The notes: generated by a model not told the origin, from the letters alone. DNA of 64,000 bases from JAADHU01 sp964446495 (GCA_964446495.1 CAYUOY010000004.1:1-64000); one strand, 5' to 3'. Counted from the first letter of the stretch, positions 24,578 to 33,938 are shown. A program made the numbers and translations.

Positions 24578-26344
24578 ATGGCCTACGTTGCAATAGCGGA
24601 CCGTGATCACGAGCAAGAGCACCATGATCCGCAAACGTTTATATCAAAATATGTGTGGAGCCAGGACCATAAGGTCATCGCGATTCAATACAGCGTAGTC
24701 GCGATTTTTGTGGGCCTGATTGCCATGGGCCTGTCGGTCATGATGCGCTTGCAATTAGGTTTTCCAGACAGTTTTGAGTTAATTCGCCCGGAAAACTACT
24801 ATCAGTTCGTGACCATGCACGGGATGATCATGGTGGTCTACCTGCTGACGGCATTGTTCCTGGGAGGCTTCGGCAACTATTTGATCCCGTTGATGTGCGG
24901 CTCACGGGACATGGTCTTTCCTTTCCTGAACATGTTGAGCTTCTGGGTCTACCTGCTCTCCGTCATTATCTTGCTCGCAAGCTTCTTTGTGCCTGGCGGT
25001 GCAACCGGGGCTGGCTGGACCTTGTATCCACCACAATCAATTGCGCAGGGTACTCCGGGCGTGGACTGGGGCATCCTGCTCATGCTCGGTTCGCTGGCTG
25101 TATTCATCGTGGCATTCACTATGGGCGGCCTGAATTACGTCACCACTGTGTTACAGGCACGTTGCAAAGGCATGACATTGATGAGAATGCCCTTGTCGGT
25201 CTGGGGAATTTTCATGGCGACCATTCTGGGTCTGCTGGCGTTTCCGGCGCTGCTGGTTAGCGCGGTCATGATGTTGCTGGACAAACTTGCGATGACGAGT
25301 TTCTTCATGCCAGCTATTATTTCCGCCGGCGAACAACTGAGTTATAGCGGTGGCACGCCGATTCTGTTCCAGCATTTGTTCTGGTTCTTCGGTCATCCCG
25401 AAGTGTATATCGTGGCCTTGCCGGCATTCGGTATCGTGTCGGATGTGTTGGCAACGCATGCACGCAAGAACATTTTCGGTTATCGCATGATGGTCTGGGC
25501 CATTCTGGCGATCGGTGGCCTTAGCTTTATCGTCTGGGCTCATCATATGTATGTCAGTGGCATGAACCCGTATTTCGGATTCTTTTTCGCGACAACAACG
25601 CTGGTCATCGCCGTGCCGACCGCCCTCAAAGTCTACAACTGGGTGTTGACGTTGTGGCAGGGCAACATTCACTTGCGGGTGCCGATGCTGTTCGCGATCG
25701 CTTTCATCTTCACCTTTATTCACGGTGGCCTTACCGGATTGTTCCTCGGCAATGTGGTGGTCGATCTGCCTTTGTCCGACACTTATTTCGTGGTGGCGCA
25801 TTTCCATATGGTGATGGGCGTATCGCCAGTGCTGGTAGTGTTCGCGGGCATCTATCACTGGTTTCCGAAAATAACCGGCAAGATGTTTAATGAGACGCTG
25901 GGCCGATGGCACTTCTGGCTCACGTTCCTTGGCACATACTCGATCTATCTGCCGATGCATTACCTGGGCTTCCTGGGTGTGCCGCGTCGTTACTACGCCA
26001 TGGGCAATACGGATTTCATGCCGGCATCGGCACAAACGCTGAATGCGACCATGACAGTTGCCGCGATTATTGTGGCTTTGGCGCAGTTCATCTTCCTTTA
26101 CAACGTGATCGTCAGCTTGCGTAGCGGTAAGAAAGCCGATAGCAATCCCTGGGGCGCGACCTCGCTGGAATGGCAGACGCCGGATACGCCACCGAAACAC
26201 GGTAATTGGGGTCACAGTTTGCCGGAAGTGCATCGCTGGGCTTATGACTACAGCGTGCCGGGGCAAGAGCAGGACTTCACGCCGCAGACGGTTCCCGCTA
26301 GCGAAGTGCCGGTTGGCAGAGATCATGGAGTGACGCACGAGTGA
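24578..26344 (+). CDS. coxA: Cytochrome c oxidase subunit I
   Basis: The 588-residue catalytic subunit with 12 core helices. Ligands are visible: H81 (TMHGMIM) and H410 for the low-spin heme; H273, E275 and Y277 in GHPEVY (CuB, proton channel, crosslinked Tyr); H322-H323 (AHHMY) for CuB; and H408 in AHFHMV for the high-spin heme. GHPEVY with Glu places it with A1-type proton-pumping oxidases. AGGGGAG lies before the ATG. It carries an extended, His- and Asp-rich N-terminus (DRDHEQEHHD) before the first helix. Confidence 0.95.
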   Translation: MAYVAIADRDHEQEHHDPQTFISKYVWSQDHKVIAIQYSVVAIFVGLIAMGLSVMMRLQLGFPDSFELIRPENYYQFVTMHGMIMVVYLLTALFLGGFGNYLIPLMCGSRDMVFPFLNMLSFWVYLLSVIILLASFFVPGGATGAGWTLYPPQSIAQGTPGVDWGILLMLGSLAVFIVAFTMGGLNYVTTVLQARCKGMTLMRMPLSVWGIFMATILGLLAFPALLVSAVMMLLDKLAMTSFFMPAIISAGEQLSYSGGTPILFQHLFWFFGHPEVYIVALPAFGIVSDVLATHARKNIFGYRMMVWAILAIGGLSFIVWAHHMYVSGMNPYFGFFFATTTLVIAVPTALKVYNWVLTLWQGNIHLRVPMLFAIAFIFTFIHGGLTGLFLGNVVVDLPLSDTYFVVAHFHMVMGVSPVLVVFAGIYHWFPKITGKMFNETLGRWHFWLTFLGTYSIYLPMHYLGFLGVPRRYYAMGNTDFMPASAQTLNATMTVAAIIVALAQFIFLYNVIVSLRSGKKADSNPWGATSLEWQTPDTPPKHGNWGHSLPEVHRWAYDYSVPGQEQDFTPQTVPASEVPVGRDHGVTHE

Positions 26345-27003
26345 CCGTCACACTCATCTTTCTCGCGGTGATTATGGTCACCGTCATTGTCTGGCTACTG
26401 CGGCAGACACTGAACGTCCAGCCGTGGGTTTCGGATCCGGTCGCCGACGCGGTATCCGGCGCGTCATTGCCGACGCACACAAAGACCATCGGTCTGACGA
26501 CTTTTCTTGCTGTGGCAACATCGCTGTTTGCACTGTTTGTCAGCGCCTATACCCTGCGCATGCAAATGGTCGACTGGCGACCACTTCCGGAACCGGACCT
26601 GCTATGGATTAATACCGGATTCCTGGTGCTCGCAAGTGTGGCGTATCACTGGACGCGCGGTCAGGCGATCAGGGAGCACGAGTCGAATGTGAAGTTTGGG
26701 CTGTTGGCATCCGGCCTCTTGTCGATCCTGTTTCTGGCCGGTCAGTTCATTGCGTGGAACCAGCTCAATGGTGCCGGTTACTACATGTCGAGCAATCCGG
26801 CCAACGCATTTTTCTATCTCTTGACGGCCGTGCACGGTATCCACCTTTTGGGTGGGTTGTACGTCTGGGCTCGCTCAACAGCGAAAGCGTGGAGCGGAGC
26901 CGATGCAGAGGCCGTTCGACTCAGTATTGAATTGTGTACGGTGTACTGGCACTTCCTGCTGCTGGTTTGGGTCGTGCTTTTTGGTTTGCTCTTGTCCACT
27001 TGA
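26341..27003 (+). CDS. Cytochrome c oxidase subunit III-like protein (first copy)
   Basis: 220 residues, starting at a GTG that overlaps the coxA stop (GTGA). About seven membrane segments, including a hydrophilic break after the first. C-terminal features match heme-copper oxidase subunit III: FFYLLTAVHGIHLLGGLYVW and CTVYWHFLLLVWVVLFGLL. The N-terminal half diverges more than the next copy does, so it may be a specialised paralogue. The enzyme probably uses both. Confidence 0.85.
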   Translation: MTVTLIFLAVIMVTVIVWLLRQTLNVQPWVSDPVADAVSGASLPTHTKTIGLTTFLAVATSLFALFVSAYTLRMQMVDWRPLPEPDLLWINTGFLVLASVAYHWTRGQAIREHESNVKFGLLASGLLSILFLAGQFIAWNQLNGAGYYMSSNPANAFFYLLTAVHGIHLLGGLYVWARSTAKAWSGADAEAVRLSIELCTVYWHFLLLVWVVLFGLLLST

Positions 27004-27019
27004 TTAAGGAACAGGTTTT

Positions 27020-27712
27020 ATGTCGGAAGCTGCAATGACAAGTTCAGGAGAGGTCCTGGCCGGTGGTTTGAAGGGGGTCTCCGAGGATTTCTCTGCGGAC
27101 AAACAGGCGTTCCATGTGCCCTGGGGCAAGGCCATGATGTGGATCTTCCTCCTGAGCGATACGTTTATCTTCAGCTGTTTCCTGATCTCGTACATGACGG
27201 TGCGCATGTCGGCTACGGACCCCTGGCCGATCCCCAGTGAAGTGTTTGCCTTAAGTTTCGGCGGCGATCCAATCCCGCTGGTTCTCATCGCCATCATGAC
27301 GTTTATCCTGATTACCTCCAGCGGCACGATGGCACTGGCGGTCAACATGGGCTACCGCAAGAAACGTGTGCTGACCTTCTGGCTCATGGTCGCGACAGCG
27401 GTGTTGGGTGCCTCATTCGTCGGCATGCAGGCCTTCGAGTGGACGAAACTGATCGTCGATGAAGGCGTGCGGCCCTGGAGCAATCCTATGGGCGCGGCCC
27501 AGTTTGGCTCCAGTTTCTTCATGATAACCGGCTTCCATGGCCTGCACGTATCAGCGGGTGTCATTTACCTGCTGGTCATCGCGTTCCGGGTCAAGAACGG
27601 TTTCTATGAAAAACGTGGCGGCAACTACGAAATTGTCGAGATCGTGGGGCTTTATTGGCATTTCGTCGATCTGGTCTGGGTATTCATTTTCGCATTCTTC
27701 TATCTTTGGTAG
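27020..27712 (+). CDS. Cytochrome c oxidase subunit III-like protein (second copy)
   Basis: 230 residues with a soluble N-terminus (about 1-32) and membrane segments in the remainder. Signature stretches are MMWIFLLSDTFIFSCFLISY, FMITGFHGLHVSAGVIYLL and VGLYWHFVDLVWVFIFAFFY, the standard subunit III pattern with the conserved Glu region (MQAFEW). ATG is preceded by AAGGAAC. It follows the first subunit III by 16 bp. Confidence 0.9.
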   Translation: MSEAAMTSSGEVLAGGLKGVSEDFSADKQAFHVPWGKAMMWIFLLSDTFIFSCFLISYMTVRMSATDPWPIPSEVFALSFGGDPIPLVLIAIMTFILITSSGTMALAVNMGYRKKRVLTFWLMVATAVLGASFVGMQAFEWTKLIVDEGVRPWSNPMGAAQFGSSFFMITGFHGLHVSAGVIYLLVIAFRVKNGFYEKRGGNYEIVEIVGLYWHFVDLVWVFIFAFFYLW

Positions 27713-27734
27713 CGGCTGGCAGGAGTTTATCGGT

Positions 27735-28082
27735 ATGGCAAGTTCTGAAGGACAACAGCATCCACTCGCAATCTATTTCTGGATCTGGGGATTGCTGTTT
27801 GTAGTCAGTGGTTTTTCCTACATGGTCGATTACCTCGAACTCCAGGGCACTCTGCGCTGGACGCTGATTATCATATTCATGTTCGTGAAGGCCGGCTTCA
27901 TCGTTGGCATATTCATGCACATGGGGTGGGAGCGCCTTGCATTGAGAGCGGCGATTCTGCTGCCACCGATTGCGATCGTGGTATTTATCGCACTGATGGC
28001 GATTGAGGCGGACTACACGTTTCTGACCCGCATTGAATTTTTCGGCGAGAGCAATTTTGTACCGGAGGCTGTACACCACTAG
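27735..28082 (+). CDS. Cytochrome c oxidase subunit IV-like small membrane protein
   Basis: ATG 27735 has AGGAG nine bases before it; a longer upstream extension overlaps subunit III and is not used. The 115-residue protein has three helices (about 12-32, 40-61 and 70-92) and the FVKAGFIVGIFMHMGWE stretch typical of prokaryotic subunit IV (COX4-type/CtaF), where the pattern K-x5-FMH is usual. It is the last gene before a strong terminator, closing the oxidase operon. Confidence 0.85.
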   Translation: MASSEGQQHPLAIYFWIWGLLFVVSGFSYMVDYLELQGTLRWTLIIIFMFVKAGFIVGIFMHMGWERLALRAAILLPPIAIVVFIALMAIEADYTFLTRIEFFGESNFVPEAVHH

Positions 28083-28103
28083 GTGTGCAGCGAAAGTTGA
28101 CAA

Positions 28104-28132
28104 AAACCCGGCGTGATGGCCGGGTTTTTTTT
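28104..28132 (+). terminator. Intrinsic terminator of the oxidase operon
   Basis: Nine-bp stem AAACCCGGC / GCCGGGTTT (28104-28112 and 28119-28127), six-base loop, followed by a run of T to 28132. It lies 22 bases after the subunit IV stop. Confidence 0.93.
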
Positions 28133-28230
28133 GCCCGCCAGATACGCCTTTCCTGATCTACCTTTATAGGATAGCTTGAACTAAACTGACTGATTCCTAC
28201 GCGTCGCAATACTTGCGGGCAGGTTGGACG

Positions 28231-29433
28231 ATGAAAAGAGCGATCATTCTGGTCATGGACTCATTCGGCATCGGTGCCACAGCCGATGCCGATAAGTTTG
28301 GAGACGTTGGCGCCAACACGCTCGGCAGCATTGCGCGCGAGCGCGCCAAAAACAAGCCGCTGGCGTTGCCTAATCTTGCCAGACTGGGGCTCTTCCGCGC
28401 CGCTGAGGAGAGCTGTGGCGAATTTCCGGAGGGTTGTACGGATGCCGACGAGATAACGGGCGCCTACGGCTTTGCGAAAGAACTGAGTAGCGGCAAAGAC
28501 ACGCCCAGCGGTCATTGGGAAATAGCGGGCGTTCCGGTGCTCTTCGATTGGGGTTATTTCACCGCCAAAAGCGACACCTTTCCCCCGGAGCTGTTGCAGA
28601 AACTCATTGAGCGGGCCGATCTGCCGGGTGTGCTTGGTAACTGTCATGCGTCCGGAACAATCATCATTGCCGACCTCGGTGAAGAGCATATGCGCACGGG
28701 CAAGCCGATTGTTTATGCGTCGGCCGACAGCGTGTTTCAGATTGCCTGTCACGAAGAATCCTTCGGTTTGCAGAGGCTATACGATCTCTGCGATATTGCT
28801 CGTGAGCTGGTCGACGACTACAATATTGGTCGCGTTATTGCGAGGCCGTTTGTCGGGCCGTCCGCGACTGAGTTTGAACGAACTGGAAACCGGAAGGATC
28901 TGACGGTACTGCCACCCGCACCGACCGTTCTGGACAAGCTCGCCGATAGTGGCGGTGAAGTCATCAGCGTCGGAAAAATATCGGATATTTATGCACACCA
29001 GGGTATAACGCAAAAAATCAAGGCAACCGGCAACGCGGCCTTGTTCGACGCTACGCTGGACGCCATCCGCTCTGCACCGCATCGTTCAATCGTATTCACG
29101 AATTTCGTGGACTTTGACATGTTGTACGGACACCGTCGTGATGTGGACGGCTATGCCGACGCGTTGGAATATTTCGACAGACGCTTACCGGAAGTTATGG
29201 CCCTTATGGGTCCTGATGACCTGCTGGTGTTGACGGCAGATCATGGCTGCGACCCGACCTGGCCGGGGACGGATCACACACGTGAACATATCCCGGTACT
29301 GTTGTTCGGCGCCGGCATGAGACCGGGTTCGCTTGGCCAGCGCGACTCATTCGCCGATATCGGACAGAGTATTGCCGCCTTCTTTGAACTTGAGCCGATG
29401 GACTACGGCACGAGCGTCATATCGGCGGGGTGA
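28231..29433 (+). CDS. deoB: Phosphopentomutase
   Basis: Interconverts (deoxy)ribose-1-phosphate and -5-phosphate, linking nucleoside phosphorolysis to central metabolism. The 400-residue protein starts MKRAIILVMDSFGIGA, the alkaline-phosphatase-fold metal site, and carries LTADHGCDPT and GTDHTREHIPVL near the C-terminus, as DeoB does. The ATG at 28231 is used because the catalytic Asp follows at once. It stands about 100 bp after the oxidase terminator. DeoA is encoded 11 kb further on; no DeoC or DeoD was found in the window. Confidence 0.93.
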   Translation: MKRAIILVMDSFGIGATADADKFGDVGANTLGSIARERAKNKPLALPNLARLGLFRAAEESCGEFPEGCTDADEITGAYGFAKELSSGKDTPSGHWEIAGVPVLFDWGYFTAKSDTFPPELLQKLIERADLPGVLGNCHASGTIIIADLGEEHMRTGKPIVYASADSVFQIACHEESFGLQRLYDLCDIARELVDDYNIGRVIARPFVGPSATEFERTGNRKDLTVLPPAPTVLDKLADSGGEVISVGKISDIYAHQGITQKIKATGNAALFDATLDAIRSAPHRSIVFTNFVDFDMLYGHRRDVDGYADALEYFDRRLPEVMALMGPDDLLVLTADHGCDPTWPGTDHTREHIPVLLFGAGMRPGSLGQRDSFADIGQSIAAFFELEPMDYGTSVISAG

Positions 29434-30005
29434 ACGTGAATCGGCAACGAACCGTTTCTGCAAGCCCGGTCGGCAACGAGAGCGACATTCGGCTAAGGAT
29501 CATTGCAGCGATTTTTAGCAGCGCGACGCGACAATGGAACATCCTGGGGCTTACCAGCCGGTTACGGGGACTTGTGCTGGTCGCCATCATGGCGCCCGCT
29601 ACGGTCATGGCGGGTGATCTTCGACCCTTTACCACAGACGGCTGCAGTGTATTTCCGGACGGCACCTCGGAGCACCATTCACTGTGGTCTGCGTGCTGTG
29701 TGAAACATGATGTCGCGTACTGGCAGGGCGGTAGTAGTGACGAACGGCGTGTCGCCGACGAGGCGCTGGCGCAATGTGTCAGGGCTGTCGGCAGGCCGAA
29801 GACCGCCAGCCTGATGCTGGCGGGTGTTCGCATGGGCGGCACACCGTACCTTCCAACCTCCTATCGTTGGGGCTACGGCTGGCCCTTTTTTCGGGGCTAT
29901 AAGAAACTATCGGAACAGGAACGACAGGAAGTAAACAGACAGTTGAAAACCCAGCAAGCTATGCTGGATGCGATTCTTGAAAGGCTCGAAACGGAAAACG
30001 AATAG
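29430..30005 (+). CDS. Secreted phospholipase-A2-like protein of unknown function
   Basis: The GTG at 29430 overlaps the deoB TGA (GTGA), but the real start may be later, since a signal-like segment (LVLVAIMAPATVMAG) ends at about residue 62. A cysteine-rich core has DGCSVFPDG then SACCVKHDVAYWQGG (about 70-100), whose C90-x2-H93-D94 resembles the calcium/catalytic HD motif of phospholipase A2. A coiled-coil-like tail ends the 191-residue product. Activity cannot be claimed: the PLA2 calcium loop is not clear. Its link to deoB is only by position. Confidence 0.6.
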   Translation: MNVNRQRTVSASPVGNESDIRLRIIAAIFSSATRQWNILGLTSRLRGLVLVAIMAPATVMAGDLRPFTTDGCSVFPDGTSEHHSLWSACCVKHDVAYWQGGSSDERRVADEALAQCVRAVGRPKTASLMLAGVRMGGTPYLPTSYRWGYGWPFFRGYKKLSEQERQEVNRQLKTQQAMLDAILERLETENE

Positions 30006-30125
30006 CAACCGGACCAAAGCAGGGCTGGCGCGGGAAAAAGTTGACGGAGTTAAGGTTCGTTTGCCCTGTCGCATTCTGAACCAGTACCATACACCCGGTC
30101 GATTCCCGGTTTTTGGAGATTATTC

Positions 30126-31094
30126 ATGCGCTACCTCTGTGGCTTAGTAATGACCGTCATTTTCTCGACCGCGCCGCTGACCGCCAGCAGTGCCGACAAG
30201 ATAAAAGTCGACATCATCAAGAATCCCTATGGAGGACATCGAAATGTTCCCGAAATCTCAATGGGTCCCGACTATATCCACGCGGCCGGTCTCGAGCGAC
30301 TTGTCGCCGAATGGGGCGGCGAACTGGTTCGAGCCGTCCAGGATATTCGCCTCGATGACGTGCAGGAAAAACAATACGGCGCCTGGAATCGTATGGCGAT
30401 GGCAAATTCCAACTATGCAGGTCTGGTTCGGGAGGGCCTGCAAGACAATCTACTGACGATCGGGCTTGAGGCCAATTGCAATGACATCACGGGCATGCTC
30501 GCGGGTCTAAAATACACTTCCGAGGGCGATGCTCGACGAGTGGGACTGATATTCATTGATGCCCACGGCGACTTCAATGTGCCGGAAACCACCTTGTCCG
30601 GCCGCCTGGGTGGCATGCCGGTTGCCGTTGTTGCCGGGCACGCGCTACACAACCTGAGAACAACGGGGGGTCTGGCTGAGCCGATTCCGATGAGTGATAT
30701 TGTCTGGGGCGGTGTTCGCGACCTTGACCCGCTCGAAGCGGAGCGATTCAGGGAGTATGAAGTCCAGCAGTTTTCCGTGGCGGACATACAAACGCTGTCC
30801 CAGACACTGCGTGAACAGGTACAACAGCTTGCGGAACGCGTGGACGTGATCTACGTTCACGTCGACATCGACGTATTGGACCCATCGGAAGTGCCCGGCC
30901 ACGATACCAAAGTGGCCGGTGGGCCGAGCAGCGAGGAAGTTGCGGCGGCACTGAGGCTGATGTTCCGAAACCCTAAAGTCGTGGCATTGGGAGTAGGCGG
31001 GACTCCCGCAGGCTCGCTGGATCCGAAGGGCGACAGCAGGCAGGCCGCGTTGAATTTTATCGAAGGCGCCATCAAAGGAATGCGGGATCGCTGA
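30126..31094 (+). CDS. Secreted arginase/agmatinase-fold protein
   Basis: 322 residues with a signal peptide (about 1-23, LTASSA) and TTTTTGGAGA upstream of the ATG. The ureohydrolase metal sites are mostly intact: D145-A-H147-G-D149 (FIDAHGDFN) and H245-V-D247-I-D249-x2-D252 (HVDIDVLDP). The first site, normally GGDHS, reads EANCND here (C118), so Cys stands where the metal-binding His is expected; other family members use Cys at this place. Arginase, agmatinase, guanidinobutyrase and formimidoylglutamase all share this fold, so substrate is open. Export to the periplasm is unusual for the family. Confidence 0.8.
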   Translation: MRYLCGLVMTVIFSTAPLTASSADKIKVDIIKNPYGGHRNVPEISMGPDYIHAAGLERLVAEWGGELVRAVQDIRLDDVQEKQYGAWNRMAMANSNYAGLVREGLQDNLLTIGLEANCNDITGMLAGLKYTSEGDARRVGLIFIDAHGDFNVPETTLSGRLGGMPVAVVAGHALHNLRTTGGLAEPIPMSDIVWGGVRDLDPLEAERFREYEVQQFSVADIQTLSQTLREQVQQLAERVDVIYVHVDIDVLDPSEVPGHDTKVAGGPSSEEVAAALRLMFRNPKVVALGVGGTPAGSLDPKGDSRQAALNFIEGAIKGMRDR

Positions 31095-31311
31095 CGTGGC
31101 CCCGGCAGCGTTGCAGCAGCTGATGCTTTAGTCGTGGCCAGATCTCCGCCAGTATACCCGTAGAGTCAATTCGCGATAAACACCAGGTTACGATGGATTT
31201 CAGACAGTCTGCTGGAAATTTCTCGCTTAATACGGCGTCCAGTTCATCGATTGTTACCGAGGCACTATTAGCGCTTTTTTGCTCGTATGATTTCATTCGA
31301 ATCCGCCGCAT
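31072..31311 (-). CDS. Possible small unknown protein
   Basis: A 79-codon frame facing the arginase-fold gene and overlapping its end by 23 bases; ATG 31296 is an alternative start behind GGCGGA. The predicted protein (VTIDELDAVLSEKFPADCLK and so on) looks like ordinary soluble helix and not like a shadow of a coding strand. No family is recognised, and it may be a remnant or spurious. Confidence 0.3.
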   Translation of the reverse strand: MRRIRMKSYEQKSANSASVTIDELDAVLSEKFPADCLKSIVTWCLSRIDSTGILAEIWPRLKHQLLQRCRGHVSDPAFL

Positions 31312-31518
31312 GTAATGCCGTTACAACCGAGCATATAATTATAAGTACGGTGAGAAATTCGGAACTTCTTGGGTCGAATATGTGTCTTGATAAAGGGATA
31401 CGGCGGGAGTGGCCATACGAACGTATTTCGATAACAATGCTGTGCTCAACACAGACCCGTACATTGCGTGTCGTCCAAAATAAGAGTTCGGCTAATTGCT
31501 CAACAGGGGGAGCCTAAG
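31095..31518. other. AT-richer intergenic region upstream of a TonB receptor
   Basis: 424 bases holding only the candidate small minus-strand frame at 31072-31311. The stretch 31300-31470 is visibly richer in A and T than its surroundings and probably contains the receptor promoter. No exact -35/-10 pair or operator is claimed. AGGGGGA at 31505-31511 is the ribosome-binding site of the receptor. Confidence 0.5.
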
Positions 31519-33834
31519 ATGAAATTATCCACGAGATCAGCGGTGGGTTTTGTAACGTTGTTGTTTAGTGCAGGAGCCTGGGCACAGTCCACGGTGCTGG
31601 AAGAAATCACGGTAACAGCTCAGAAGCGCGAGCAGCTTGCCAACGATGTCGGAATCGCCATAACGGCTTTTAGTGGGGATCAAATGAATGCGCTCGGATT
31701 TGAGACGAGCACAGATCTGATCGCCTACACACCGGGCGTGTCACTGGCGGGGGATATCGGTGGTCAGCGGGCAATCTTCAATATTCGTGGTGTAGTGCAG
31801 AACGATTACGCCGATCTGGCCGAAGCACCGGTAGCCGTTTATGTGGACGGCGGCTATCTCGCCAGTACGCAAGCGCAGACATTTGGTCTCTATGATATTG
31901 AGCGAATAGAAATTCTCAAAGGACCGCAAGGCACCTTGTTCGGTCGCAACGCGACTGGCGGTCTGGTCAATACCATTACACGGAAGCCGACGGCGGAGAC
32001 GGAAGGATACGCCGAGCTTACGATAGCTCGTTTCGACCAGTATCGGCTTGAGGCCGCGGTCGGCGGGGGCCTGTCGGACAGTGTTCGGGGCAGGTTTTCT
32101 TTCATGACCAATCAGCAAGGCGAGATTTACGACAACGTTTACAGCGGGACCGATTTTCAGGGTGTTCCGGGCACACCTGGCGGCGGTGAAAATACCTACA
32201 ACGATGATACCGTCGCCTTGAGGGGGCAACTTGACTTTGATATTGGTGACCGCGGAAGTCTGTTGCTCATCGCGAACTGGTCCGACACGACCAAGAGTGA
32301 GGGCCCGTATCAGGTAACGGCAACTACCGAAGTGCGCCGGGCAAATGGCGAAACAATCGATGTAATACTTGCTGCGAACGATCCAATGAATTGCGACATT
32401 ATTCAGGCCGGGGCGTGTATCGATGGCAATGGTGACGGAAGCGTAACCAGGCCGGTTGTAGGCGGTGATTTCTGGGGCAACACGGACCCCGATGGCAGCG
32501 GCCGGAAGGTCAATAAGGATTTCGCTTTTGACGACCAGAACAGAATCGAGTCGTACGGTCTTTCTGCCGAGTTGAACTACGATCTCGGCAGCATGGAGTT
32601 CACCTCGATTACCGACTACAAGAATTTTACCCGGGTCATCGGGCTTGACTCGGATCAAACCGCGAGAGCGGCATTGATTTTCCAATCCGATGGCGACACC
32701 GACCAGTTCAGTCAGGAATTCCGCCTCAGCGGATCCTCGGACCGCATGAACTGGGTGACGGGTCTTTACTACCTGAAGATCGATACCGACTTCACTCAAG
32801 GGCTGGCGGAGTCGGCCGCAGGCGAGGATGATTTTGGTCTTATCGGTCAGGAAGCCAATACCATTACGGAGCTCAATACAGACTCTTATTCCGTGTTCGG
32901 GCAGGTGGATTATTCGCTGACCGATACCCTGACACTTGTTGGTGGTCTGCGAGCGACCCAGGAGAATAAGGATTTTGACGGCATTGTCAGTTTCTTCGTC
33001 AACGCTGACGACCGTAAAATCGAGACCGATGGCGTCCTGTTCAGTATCGATCAGCTAACAGATAACAACGATGAGACGCTTTGGTCGGGCAAAGTTCAGC
33101 TGGAGTACAGTCCGAACAATGACAGCTTGTATTACTTCGGCATTAATCGCGGCGTCAAGGCAGGAAGTTTCAATGCGCCGCTCTTCGGTGGATTCGCTCC
33201 TTACGACGAAGAGATCCTGGTGGCGTATGAGGTTGGTGGAAAGCTGACGCTCGCAGATGGGCGCGCCCAGCTCAATGCTTCTATCTACTACTACGATTAC
33301 GAAGACTATCAGTCCTTCAGTTTCAGAAATAACAGCAGCGCCGTTACCAACGAAGACGCTACGTACAAAGGCTTCGAGGTCGAGCTATTTGCCAATCCGA
33401 CAGACGGCTTTGACGTCCAGCTGGGTGTTTCCTACATCGACGCTGAGGTCAACAATCTACAGATTGCTTCCGACATTTTCGTCGACACGACGCCACCATT
33501 CACACCCGAATGGCAGGTCTCCGGACTGACTCGTTACAACTGGGAGGCCTTCGGCGGAAATCTTGCTGCGCAGGTCAGCGGTTCCTGGAAATCTGAATTT
33601 TTCTTTTCCGCCAGCAATTTCGCGGCGCATGAGTTCGATTCGTCATTCACGGCAGATGCGCGGCTGAGCTGGTCCGATTCAGTGGATGCCTGGAATGTTG
33701 TCGCTTTCGTGGATAACTTCACGGATGAGATCAACTCAGTCATCGGATTCGATGTATCCGGATTCTACGGCACCAGCCAGGAGTCTTTTACCAAGCCCAG
33801 GACGTATGGCGTATTGGTACGCCGCAACTTCTAG
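31519..33834 (+). CDS. TonB-dependent outer-membrane receptor
   Basis: ATG 31519 is chosen over an earlier in-frame start because AGGGGGA precedes it and a signal peptide (cleavage near GAWA-Q) follows. The mature N-terminus carries a TonB-box-like EEITVTAQKR. The plug has GPQGTLFGRNATGGLVNTIT, and the barrel ends VLVRRNF with terminal Phe. At 771 residues it is of iron-siderophore/FyuA-like style, but this family also takes up other ligands. Standing at the edge of the nucleoside region it may import a nucleoside-related compound; substrate is unknown. Confidence 0.9.
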   Translation: MKLSTRSAVGFVTLLFSAGAWAQSTVLEEITVTAQKREQLANDVGIAITAFSGDQMNALGFETSTDLIAYTPGVSLAGDIGGQRAIFNIRGVVQNDYADLAEAPVAVYVDGGYLASTQAQTFGLYDIERIEILKGPQGTLFGRNATGGLVNTITRKPTAETEGYAELTIARFDQYRLEAAVGGGLSDSVRGRFSFMTNQQGEIYDNVYSGTDFQGVPGTPGGGENTYNDDTVALRGQLDFDIGDRGSLLLIANWSDTTKSEGPYQVTATTEVRRANGETIDVILAANDPMNCDIIQAGACIDGNGDGSVTRPVVGGDFWGNTDPDGSGRKVNKDFAFDDQNRIESYGLSAELNYDLGSMEFTSITDYKNFTRVIGLDSDQTARAALIFQSDGDTDQFSQEFRLSGSSDRMNWVTGLYYLKIDTDFTQGLAESAAGEDDFGLIGQEANTITELNTDSYSVFGQVDYSLTDTLTLVGGLRATQENKDFDGIVSFFVNADDRKIETDGVLFSIDQLTDNNDETLWSGKVQLEYSPNNDSLYYFGINRGVKAGSFNAPLFGGFAPYDEEILVAYEVGGKLTLADGRAQLNASIYYYDYEDYQSFSFRNNSSAVTNEDATYKGFEVELFANPTDGFDVQLGVSYIDAEVNNLQIASDIFVDTTPPFTPEWQVSGLTRYNWEAFGGNLAAQVSGSWKSEFFFSASNFAAHEFDSSFTADARLSWSDSVDAWNVVAFVDNFTDEINSVIGFDVSGFYGTSQESFTKPRTYGVLVRRNF

Positions 33835-33869
33835 CCACGATTTGAAAATATCATTTTTCGAATAGCGGC

Positions 33870-33899
33870 GTTGAAAACACCATGGATGGTTTTTTCAAC
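33870..33899. repeat. 30-nt hairpin element, copy 1
   Basis: GTTGAAAACACCAT gg ATGGTTTTTTCAAC: arms complementary except one position. It lies 36 bases after the TonB receptor stop and may act as its terminator. A related 30-nt element (21 of 30 identical) is at 40757-40786; the differences keep the stem paired through G-U pairs. Confidence 0.55.
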
Positions 33900-33938
33900 A
33901 GGCCGTGCGGGGATGAGTGCCGACCACGGCACCTGCGA

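Noticed and set aside
25151..26338. 395-codon minus-strand open frame over coxA
   Set aside because: Antisense of a gene whose plus-strand product has every oxidase ligand; rich in His, Arg and Gln as expected for a shadow frame.
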